DNA of 64,000 bases from positions 12,530,566-12,594,565 of the forward strand of contig NC_064035.1 of NCBI RefSeq assembly GCF_932526225.1, written 5' to 3'. The notes below the pieces were generated by a model. It was not told the origin of the DNA. It did no database searches and worked only from the letters and a program-made list of their open reading frames with translations. A program made the position numbers and the translations under genes. Of the stretch, positions 49,001 through 61,000 are shown one piece after another. The DNA comes from Nematostella vectensis. Taxonomy: Eukaryota; Cnidaria; Anthozoa; Actiniaria; Edwardsiidae. Positions within the stretch are counted from its first letter, which is position 1. Each line of letters starts with the position of its first letter.

Positions 49001-52000
49001 GTTGCGAAGTGTACTATTGAAGGAAGGAAGAGATGATCAAATTCCAAGCAAACTACTCAACATCTCATTACAAGCAATGTGAGTTTAAGAGCCGAGTTAA
49101 ATCGGATTTAATGTATAAGTAATTTGGAATTCGTTTTCTAAAGCGAGGAATCATAACAATAACCGAGTTTTTAATTCCTCGGAAGGGTTGTTACGCTTCA
49201 TATCATTTACGAACCCGAAGATGTCTTTCGATCGTGTAAAAAGCTCGTGAAAACTGTTGAAAATCCTTTGTGATGCATTCCATCATGCTCGCTACACGAT
49301 TTTCTTGTGAGCATTACACTTATAAAATGAATTTTTGAGCATCCCCTAGTGTTTACATGACAATGACTCCATATGTTTTTATCTATTTTTAGAGACTTGA
49401 AAAGTCAAAGCTCTGTCTTTCGAGAGGATTTCATCTCATGTTATATATGTGAAAAATGCGTTGAAAACTTGATTGTCCATAGGATTATGGCGGCTGAAAT
49501 GCTCAATCAGTTTCTTTGTCGTTTTAGACTGTGTATAAACATGCTTCAAGAAAAGTAAATATTTAATTTTTCCCTGTTAATGAAATATAAAAATGTCTCG
49601 TTTATTTGACATTACTCAGCTTTAAGACTGCAGGAATTCATTTTTTCTATTAGTCGTCTTTTAAGTTTCGACAGGGCGATGATTTTTATTGGTCACCCTG
49701 ACAGCTTTTTCAAAACGTGTCGTTCTTGCTGCTAGGATGCCATTTGAGTGCTCTTTATATTGCTTTACAAGGCCATAGCAACAACAAGCGGGACAATTAC
49801 CTAAGCTTCAACACTATTCTTTTTTTATCTCCTTCTTAAAATACTAACACTATAATTTTCACAGTTTGAATAATTATAGACAAAAAACTTGCTTGCGCTT
49901 GCCTGTAAAGCTGTAAATAATGCATGCTTCACACATTGAAACTGGACCAACAAATCATCATGGGAAATCACAATGGTTTGTTCGCGGCAAAGTACAAGGG
50001 GGTGCTGAAGGGCGGAGCTTTCAGTACGGCTCCTCGGCAAACCCTGCAAAGAGGGGTAAGATTTTTGCACCTCCCTCTTTGACCCCCTCCACCAGCAATT
50101 GACCACTTAGTGAAGCAGGAAAAAACATCATTTTTGCAAGATGAGCACTATAATTTTAAATTGTCACCTGAATATAAAGCACTGTTAAGCACATCGCACT
50201 GGTAAAACTGCATATATTCAATTATTGGGCACTATATTCAATATTTTCAAATATAGTTATCAATAATTAACTGAGATTGTTTTGCAGCTATGGAAGCCCC
50301 TAAGACAGATCCACTGAATCAGAACCTTGGCTCAGAGTATTCCCCAAGGTTTCATCTGCAGAATACTCACGAGAAAGGCTACGAGACAACAGTCTTGTCT
50401 AGCTTTGACAAGAACCTTGAACAGAGTCGCCATCATCGCAGGCAACACTTCAAAGCTGGCACAGTAAGTGAGATATGTTATAGAAAATACAATTTAGAGA
50501 CAGTAGTTAGATAGTCTGTAAGAAAACATCTATAACATAAGACCTCGAGAAAAACTGGGCCTGCACCACTGTGTCTGCTAGGAGTAAGCCTTGAAAACTA
50601 GAGTATTTCATGAAAGGTGATACCATAATTATTAACTGTGCTGCCGGTGCATAGATTAAGGGCAGGGCACAAGGTGTGTGCACATCCCACCACTGAAGAA
50701 AAATATGTCATTATATTTCTTATTAAACAAAATATAGCCAAATCTTATTGACTTTGGTCTATGATAACTATGACTGCCCCCCTCCCAGCAAATCCTGCAG
50801 TGGCGTAGCCAGGATTTTTAACAGGAGGGGGCCCAAAAGGACTTTTCAAGGCATTTTCTCCTGTGTTTAAGATAATGTCTTATACATTTACTGTATTTCT
50901 GGCTGCTAGAAGGGCGGGCCCAGGCCCCCTTGGCCACCCCCCTGGCTACGCCCCTGGCACTCATGAAGTAAGTAAAAAAGCAAAATGCTTTCAGGTACCT
51001 GGTGGCTCCACATCCAATAAGATGATTTATGGTACAAATGAGATGCTACATCAGGAAAATCAGCGAAGAGTGAAGCAACAACAAGAGAAAGCTGATGGAT
51101 TCCTGTTTGGCACTGATGCCGCCACTAATGTTGGGAAGCAGCAGGAGAAAAGAAAGCCAAATAATGCTTTGTATCTGGAAAACCGAACGTATGAAAGAAA
51201 AATCAAAGTTGTTTTGCATTCTGATATTTGGTTAAATGTTTATGTAACATGTACTGTATTCCTGTTCCATTTAGGGAACTAGACTTCCAAAGAAACAAAA
51301 AGTTGGCAAATGAACAAGGTTAGTTACTATTTAGATGCTGTATGTGATATGTGGTGGTTTGGTGATATTTCGTAGATATACAGTGTGTTCTAAGATATAA
51401 TTTTGCACCATCTAACATTTGTGATTTTTATTGTCATTGCTCTGCTCAAAAGTTCATAATACTTTCTAATTTCTGTGTTTTTATAATTTTATATTTTTCA
51501 ATCAATGCAATTTTAGTTTGAAAAGCATAAAATTGAGTGAATGTTAAAATATGCACTGGCATATGGTCACACAATAACTGAAAATTGAGCTGCAAAGATG
51601 CCAAAAAATAAGTTTAATTGATTGGTGTTTGCTAGTTTTCAGTTCATCAAATGTTGTTGCTGTGTTCATAATTTAAATTTGACATTTTTTTGCTATTTTA
51701 TATTTAGATGAGTTCATGGAAAAACACATTCAGGAGAAACGTCGCCAGAGGATGCGAGAGCAAGAAGAGAAGAAGAAGGTAAAGATTTGTAATAATCATT
51801 TTGTCAAATTGGTTTGCAAATTGCTGATGTCAGTAATGGTAATTCTTTAATCTTGAATACTTGCCAACATTCTTGTGGGTTTCTCTCCCTTAAAATATTT
51901 TCTACACAACTTTCTCTATCTTGTTATAGAGTGGAGTAGAGTGGAGTATCCTGTCATAGATGAGCACTCTCTTCCCCATTATCCCACCCCTATACATACA

Positions 52001-55000
52001 AACATGCCCCCTTCTTGTCCATGCCCCACCCAAGCACGTAGCCAGGGGGTATGGGAGGTTCAGAAGAACCACCTTACACCACTGCGAGCTAGGATGAGCT
52101 ACCTAAGTGAAAATGGTCCGCTAAATGCGTAAACAAACTCCCCCGCTCAAAATCCTGGCTACGGGCCTGCCCCCCTATACTGTATATACCCCCTTATGCC
52201 CCACCTCATACATGCTCCCACTCCCTACACATGCTCTCACTCCCTACACATGCTCTCACTCCCTACACATGTTCTCACTCCCTACACATGTTCCCTCATG
52301 CTACTCCCATACTTGTCCTTCACTCCTCACCCTCAATTCTCACAAATCTTCGTTGGCTTGTGCCACTGCTACTTCCTTTCGACGAATAAAAACTTGCTAA
52401 ATGTTATACATGCGTCTTTTCCACCTAGACCATACGCATGTTCTTTTTCTTTTATTTAAAGGATTTGGAGATGTTGAAGAACCTCAATCCTTGGGGAAGA
52501 CCCGGCCATGGCGCACCTATGGTAACAAAATCGGATGCCTATATAAAACATACATTTTGATTTTTGATATGTTTTTTTCTGATTGAGGTCATCTTTTGCA
52601 GTTTGCGCCCACAGAACAACCAGCTGCCAAGAGAACAAAGGCTGTGAATGAGCTAGTAGGCGAGGTACAGAAGATTAGACTGGTGGCGCCTGTTTCTACA
52701 ATATATTAAAAATTATAAAGAAATGACCAGTAGGGGCTGTGCCGCCCCCTTTATTTTCCTTTTTTTCATATCGGGCCTCCCTATATTTCTAGGCTTTTTA
52801 CGGCTCTGCCATTTGATGAATGAAAGGTCGGTAGTAAAATTCCCCAAATTTAGCTAACGGTTGTAAGTTTTATTTCCCTGCTAGCAGAGGCCTCTTCTCT
52901 GTATTTCGACAGAGAAAAGAGGCCTCTGCTAGCAGGGAAAAGTTTTATGAAAGTCAAACATGAAACAAACGTCAAACATCTTAGCTATGTAATCTTGTCC
53001 ATCGTCTTATGTTTTCGTAGCACTATCAACCACTGGGAGGTGACGCAGGAGGCGGTAATGTCAACCGTACAGCATCAGGGAAACCCCAGCCGACTTACAA
53101 AATAGATCCTGAACTCCGCTTCCAGAAATACAGTGATAAGAAAAACGTGGAGCCTCAACTGGTACGGAAGTTACTTCATTACCTCTCGGTTCCCTTGCCT
53201 CCCCTAGGTTCCAAATATGTAATTTGGGGGTCTTTTACTCAGGGGGTAAATCCCCCGTTTTTTTCTTCATATAAAGCACCGTAATTTGGCCAATTTTCCA
53301 GGGAGTGGCCATCCTGGGATACGAGGTCGGGCCTATGAGAGTATTTCCTCGTTGCGGGTGGGGGAAGGTGGTATAGACGGTTTGGTGGAATTTATACATT
53401 CCGCATCGTTGTTTTCTTTTATCCACATAAAAAAAAAACAATACAAGAAAGAGAGAGAAACCCTTTTCACCACCTAACCATTCCAGTCATTCTATTAAAA
53501 ATATTGTTGAACCTCCAAATAAATGCTGCATAACTTATGTCATTGTTAGAAGAGAAATCTCTTGACCTTCAAATTTCATTTGTCACTTGTCCCTTCACAG
53601 AGATATCGTAAGGACATACACTACGGGAAAGAGCTTGGTAAGTAAAGTACACAGGGACTTTTATTGCACTTATATTTTAAGGAATCCGCTGAATAAAAGC
53701 GCAGCTAAATAGCGATAAAATGGGCACACGAATGGGCATCACACTACAGTTACGGAAAAGTTATTTTAATTTATCATAAAAAAATTAAGATATTGCACGT
53801 TCTGATTATAAGTCTCATGTCATCAACTGATTTCCTCGATTATTCTCCCAAAAAACACCGAGGTTTTCATAGCGTGATTAATAAGGCACAGATATAATGA
53901 ATTTTTTTCTTATTTAGTGATTTAACACATACTCTTACACATGGGCGGGTCCAGGAGTGATGTATAAATTATGACAGCATGGTGGTTAATTTTGGGAGAA
54001 TAGCTACCATACATCTCCCCTCTATCCTGAGTCCGTTACGGTTGCACGAGCTTAACAGCTAAAACTGATATTTCCTTCTAGATTCCCTTTTGGAGGAAGC
54101 AAAATCAAGGAAACAGCTACAAAGACGAGACAGCCTCGAAAAGGAGCTTCGCCATGTAAGACTCTTTTAAAAACAAACTAACAGTCAGATATAGCCAGGC
54201 GCTCCAAACTACTTTTAATGCCGAAAATGCAGTTACATGGAAATCAGTTTGTCCTAAGCGCTGCCGCGCTAGAAGTATTCTTTCGCAACCATCCTGTTGC
54301 TATTAGCAATTTAGAGGAGGGCTTTTCTCAAATTACTTTTTCTTCATGTTTACCTTCATTTTGTTGTTGTCGTTATTGGCAATTATTTTTTCTTTTATTG
54401 TAAAGGGTTACACTTGAGTTTGAGCCGTGCTCTTTTCTGTCAACCTTACCTCTATTTCAATATGTGTAATAGTGGTAGAAGCCTTATAAATAAAAAAAAA
54501 ATAATAATCTGTCGTATCTATCATGAGTAGGCGTGGGCGACCTTACGTTTTTTTTGGAACCACCTTCAACAAAAGAAAGAAGAGAAAGTCGATTATAAGA
54601 GAATTTAACCGACCTCTTTAAGACTTGCAGGAATATAATTTTTTTAAATAATCACAATAACAAAGGTGTGGCCGACAAGGTGCTTTGTACAAATCTGAAA
54701 TTTTAAACCCCGATTCGCCGATATCTTTAATTTTTTGTATTTTTGTATTATTATCGTTTGCTTCAGATAAGTCATGATCTGATGTTTGAAATACTATTAA
54801 CGTTTACTCAGATAAGTCACGATCCATTTGGGAAGCAAGGCGGCGGAGCACCTCTGAAAAACCGAAAAGGTTGGTAGCTGCTAGCCGGCTTTTCAGTGGG
54901 TTAATTCGGAATTTTTTTTTTTTTTTTTTTTGGGGGGGGGGGTCCTGGAATTCCTTTGGCGAGCAAAAAGCGTCGTTGTTAATGACGTTAACTTTTGATT

Positions 55001-58000
55001 CGTCGCTATTTTTGTCGGCGTTATTGCTTTCGTTGTTGTTATAACTGTTGTGGTAGTTATTGCTGTCGTCATCGTTATTGTTGCCATCGTCAGTGATGTC
55101 TTTGTAGTTGTTTTCGTCGTCGTCGTTGTTTTGTCCTCGTCGTTGTTTATGTTGATGGCAAACCAGTTTCGCCTGGTTGTTTTGCATTCTTTGCATCAGC
55201 TTGCAGTCTCCTGTGTATGTCCTTTCTATGAAGACCTCATTTTGTTCATTACAATGCGTATTTTATGTTGAAGGCGAGTTGCAAGCTGTGTTCCCAACAA
55301 CACTCTCGAAAGACATTCAAGAATTACGTCAAGTAGAGCCAAGACATTCGCATGCGTACAATGGTAAGGCCTAAGGGCATTTGCACTGGCACTACATTCG
55401 TGCCAGGCCTTTAGACAAGGGATATGGGGAGGGGTCAGGCTTACATTAACTTTTGGAGTAGGCGGTGGAGATTGATAAGTATGTGGTGGAAAAGTTATTT
55501 CATGTTTTTAGCTCAAATAAAACTTAAGTCGACTTTTTAAAAAAAGTAGCCGGCGCTCGGTGGGAAAATGGCTGGCGCTTCCGCCGGCCGCCGGGGCCTA
55601 ATGAAACCATTTGAGAGGTGATAGTTGCTAATACTTGTTCCACCGGCCGCTGGGGTCTAATGAAACCACTTGGGAGGTGATAGTTGCTCATACTTGCTTC
55701 CGCCGGCCGCCGGGGCCTAATGAAACCACTTGGGAGGTGATAGTTGCTAATACTTGCTTCCGCCGGCCGCCGGGGCCTAATGAAACCACTTGGGAGGTGA
55801 TAGTTGCTCATACTTGCTTCCGCCGGGGCCTAATGAAACCATTTGAGAGGTGATAGTTGCTAATACTTGCTTCCGCCTGCCGCCGGGGCCTAATGAAACC
55901 ACTTGGGAGGTGATAGTTGCTAATACTTGCTTCCGCCGGGGCCTAATGAAACCACTTGGGGGATGATAGTTGCTAATACTTGCTTGCCGCCGGGGCCTAA
56001 TGAAACAACTTGGGAGATGATAGTTGCTCATACTTGCTTCCTCCGGCCGCCGGGGCCTAATAAAACCACTTGGGAGGTGATAGTTGCTAATACTTGCTTC
56101 CTCCGGCCGCCGGGGCCTAATGAAACCATTTGGGAGGTGATAGTTGCTAATACTTGCTTCCGCTGGCCGCCGGTGCCTAATGAAACCATTTGAGAGGTGA
56201 TAGTTGCTAATACTTGCTTTCGCCGGCCGCCGGGGCCTAATAAAACCACATGGTAGGTGATAGTTGCTCATACTTGCTTCCGCTGGCCGCCGGGGCCTAA
56301 TGAAACCACTTGGGAGGTGATAGTTGCTAATACTTGCTTCCGCCGGCCGCAGGGGCCTAATGAAACCACTTGGGAGGTGATAGTTGCTAATACTTGCTTC
56401 CGCCGGCCGCCGGGGCCTAATGAAACCACTTGGGAGGCGATAGTTGCTCATACTTGCCTCCGCCGGCCGCCGGGGCCTAATGAAACCACTTGGGAGGTGA
56501 TAGTTGCTAATACTTGCTTCCACCGGCCGCTGGGGCCTAATGAAACCACTTGGAAGGTGATAGTTGCTAATACTTGTTCCACCGGCCGCCGGGGTCTAAT
56601 GAAACCACTTGGGAGGTGATAGTTGCTAATACTTGTTTCCGCCGGCCGCCGGGGCCTAATGAAACCACTTGGGAGGTGATAGTTGCTAATACTTGCTTCC
56701 GCCGGGGCCTAATGAAACCACTTGGGAGGTGATAGTTGCTAATACTTGCTTTCGCCGGCCGCCGGGGCCTAATGAAACCACTTGGGAGGTGATAGTTGCT
56801 CATACTTGCTTCCGCCGGCCGCCGGGGCCTAATGAAACCACTTGGGAGGTGATAGTTGCTAATACTTGTTCCACCGGCCGCCGGGGCCTAATGAAACCAC
56901 TTGGGAGGTGATAGTTGCTCATACTTGCTTTAATGGGAGAAGGGGAGTATATTATTTTGGCCTAAAAAAGTTATGCACACTTTAGCTTTTTTAATTTGAT
57001 TTTATAAAGTGGCTTTAAACTTTCCACACATGTATTTTTTATTCTTATTAATATGTGTTATATTCTTCTTTTACAGCTACAAATCAGGAAGATTTCGTAA
57101 GTATTAAGAAAGTATTTGCTTAACCTTTTCAACATACCCCGAATGTGGAATAAGGTTAAAAGATATGAGGTAAAACGCATGAACTACAGGATTGCATTGC
57201 GTGCCTATTTGTTCACTTAATTCGCCGCTTTCTTCTATGCGTTATTTTAGGGGAATTATGACCCTTGGGGTAAAGGTTACGGAGTCCCACGGCGAGACGA
57301 GAGGGGTCGATTAATCCGCCAGAACCACAAAGACAACAATGATAACTTGGTAAGCTGAAGAATCAGGCCGCCATTTTATCCTATCAAATTCTAGGCTGCT
57401 ACGCAGTCGTTCCAACCTCAAGAGCAGACACAAAACGAGTATGATGTGTCAGCGTTGTATAGACCGTTGTATTATGAAATGAAAACAAGCAAAGTATTGG
57501 TGAAGTATGACTCTCATTTGCACACTTAGGACGCGTACAGTGGGTGTGGATGTGAGGGGGACTCTCCATACATGTAGACGGAGGCAATCGTCTTTTAGGG
57601 CATAACATTCACCCTACAACTGCCTTTCCTAGGTGCTATTCTAACATTCTTTAGATTTTCGATACCCCCGACAATCACCCCATCTGTTTTTGTGAGAGTC
57701 CCCCCTATGGGGTTTCAGCGAACTGCAAAAAAGAGACTACTGGTGCACCTTTTGGTATTTCGAACTTTACGATTGTTGGTTTTCCAGGAAGGTGTCTGGA
57801 TACCCATCGGTATTTAAACACTATAATTGTTTGTGTTTCTAGGATGGTGTTGGTAAATGCATTTGAAACCTTTATTCTTTTTCTAGGATGGTGTTAGGAT
57901 ACCTATCGGTATTTAATCACTATAATTGTTTGTGTTTCTAGGATGGTGTTGGGATACCCATCGGTATTTAATCACTATAATTGTTTGTGTTTCTAGGATG

Positions 58001-61000
58001 GTGTTGGGATACCCATCGGTATTTAATAAATATAATGGTTTGTGTTTCTAGGATGGTGTTGGGATACCCATCGGTATTTAACCACTATAATTGTTTGTGT
58101 TTCTAGGATGGTGTTGGGATACCCATTGGTATTTAATCACTATAATTGTTTGTGTTTCTAGGATGGTGTTGGTATATGCATTTGAAACCTTTAATTATTG
58201 TTTTTCTAGGATGGTGTTGGGATACCTATCGGTATTTAATCACTATAATTGTTTGTTTTTCTAGGATGGTGTTGGGATACCTATCGGTATTTAATCACTA
58301 TAATTGTTTGTGTTTCTAGGATGGTGTTGGGATACTTATCGGACGGCCCGGCTGTGGAGCTCCCCTCAAAGATGACAAAGGCAGAGTCCAAGCGAGGAAG
58401 GCACAGACGCTCACTAAAACAGCAAGCGGACGTAAGAACAGGTTTTACCGATTTTAAACCCGATCAGCACAACACGATTCGTGAATGATCGTAAAGACAA
58501 TATCCACGCGAATCGCAACACGAGAGACTAGAATGTAAAGAAGCGGCGGGTTTTCACGTAGAAGCGTGACGGTGTCACGTAACGCCATATGTTACCGCAT
58601 GAACCACGCAACTAAGTGTACCAACACGAAAGACTAAAGAGTTTTTCATTTGCTTTTTGCTCCCTCATCACTATTCTATTGGTCCGGCCCTAATAGAAAG
58701 GTAGAGTGTCACGCAACACCCTGTCGGTTTTACGTTGACCACGCAACTGTTTGTAACGCAACAAATGACAGCTAAGTACAATCCAGCAATTGATTGTCAC
58801 GCAATATTTTCCAGAGACCTTACCGCGAGAGTTCAGCCCTAAAGGCGTTGAGTGCTATAACCCATTCGGCCGACCAGGGGCAGGAGCCCCCGTGAGGGGT
58901 GCTGACGGGACGGTGAAGACACATATCATGGGAAAAGTGGAGAAAGACGCCGTTGTCTTGGTATGTGTACTATGGTATGTGAAGTACCAAATTTAATCGT
59001 TGAAAATGCTAAAATGGTTTGATTTAATCCAATGCAAATGGATTCGTATACTAGCTCTAAACCCTGCTAGGATGACAAAATGATGTCTGACAGAGCATCC
59101 TTTTAAGCAATTTTAATTGCTTAAAAGGAGGGGAGTTGTGATAAATTGTAGGCGCTGTGTAAAAAAGGTTATCCTAAAAATTCTAGATTCTTTTTCCATC
59201 CTTAGATCACAGAAACGAGCCGGAAATGAACCATATAACATTTGCAAGCTGTTAATATTTTGTGTTGACAGAACGATCCCAGCCCTCGAACTGACCCAGC
59301 AACGAAACACGAATACTTACAAACCCTACGTGAGTATCAGTGTAAACGTAATGTGTCAACGAATAAAGTTTGTGATATTCTATACCACCAGCACAACCAT
59401 CAACACCATCACAATCACCATCACTACCACTATCATCGCCATCACCATTATTACCAGCTCCATCATCATTAATACACCACTATCACCATCACCAGCGCCA
59501 TCATCATCAATACACCACTACCACAATCATCATCATCATCATCATCAATACACCACTATCACCATCATCATCACCACCATCATCATCATCAATACACCAG
59601 TATCACCATCATCATCACCACCATCATCATCAATACACCAGTATCACCATCATCATCACCACCATCATCATCAATACACCAGTATCACCATCATCATCAC
59701 CACCATCATCATCATCAATACACCACTATCACCATCATCATCATCATCATCAATACACCACTATCACCATCATCATCATCATCATCATCAATACACCACT
59801 ACCACCATCATCATCACCACCATCATCATCAATACACCAGTATCACCACCATCATCATCATCATCAATACACCACTATCACCATCATCATCATCATCATC
59901 AATACACCACTACCACCATCATCATCACCACCATCATCATCAATACACCACTATCACCATCATCATCATCATCATCAATACACCACTATCACCATCATCA
60001 TCATCATCATCAATACACCACTACCACCATCATCACCACCACCATCATCATCAATACACCACCATCATCATCATCAATACACCACTATCACCATCATCAA
60101 TACACCACCATCATCATCAATACACCACTACCACCATCATCATCAATACACCACTATCACCATCATCAATACACCACCATCATCATCATCAATACACCAC
60201 CATCATCACCACCATCATCATCAATACACCACTATCATCATCATCAATACACCACCATCATCATCATCATCAATACACCACTATCACCATCATCAATGCA
60301 CCACCATCATCATCATCAATAAACCACTACCACCATCATCATCACCACCATCATCATCAATACACCACTATCACCATCATCATCACCACCATCATCATCA
60401 ATACACCAGTATCACCACCATCATCATCAATACACCACTATCACCACCATCATCACCACCACCATCATCATCAATACACCACCATCATCATCATCAATAC
60501 ACCACTATCACCATCATCAATACACCACCGTCATCATCATCAATACACCACTATCACCATCATCATCACCACCATCATCATCAATACACCACTATCACCA
60601 TCATCACCACCACCACCATCATCATCAATACACCACCATCATCATCATCAATACACCACTATCACCATCATCAATACACCACCGTCATCATCATCAATAC
60701 ACCACTATCACCATCATCATCAATACACCACTATCACCACCATCATCACCACCATCATCACCACCATCATCATCAATACACCAGTATCACCATCATCATC
60801 AATACACCAGTATCACCATCATCATCAATACACCACTATCACCATCATCAACAATACACCACTATCACCACCATCATCACCACCATCATCACCACCATCA
60901 TCATCAATACACCACTATCACCACCATCATCATCAATACACCAGTATCACCATCATCATCACCACCATCATCATCAATACACCAGTATCACCATCATCAT

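Larger units (their letters stand above)
46852..49992 (+). other. Large second intron of the CSPP1-like gene
   Basis: Apart from the palindrome at 47111-47250 and the tRNA-like sequence at 47709-47786, it is A+T-rich with C-runs near 48430. Open frames here have no recognisable domain. I see no independent gene. Confidence 0.5.

Noticed and set aside
54960-55196. Asn/Asp-rich and Val-rich frames
   Set aside because: They come from a degenerate trinucleotide tract upstream of a real acceptor at 55206.
55777-56523. 248-codon - strand frame with 20-residue repeats, and matching + strand frames
   Set aside because: A 60-bp minisatellite is open on both strands for arithmetic reasons. It has no start context or flanking exons, and lies inside an intron on the opposite strand.
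59117-60322. 401-codon + strand open frame rich in Ser, Thr, His
   Set aside because: Almost all of it is the ATC/ACC satellite. The frame stays open because the repeat lacks stops; the real exon here is only 59272-59329 in another frame.
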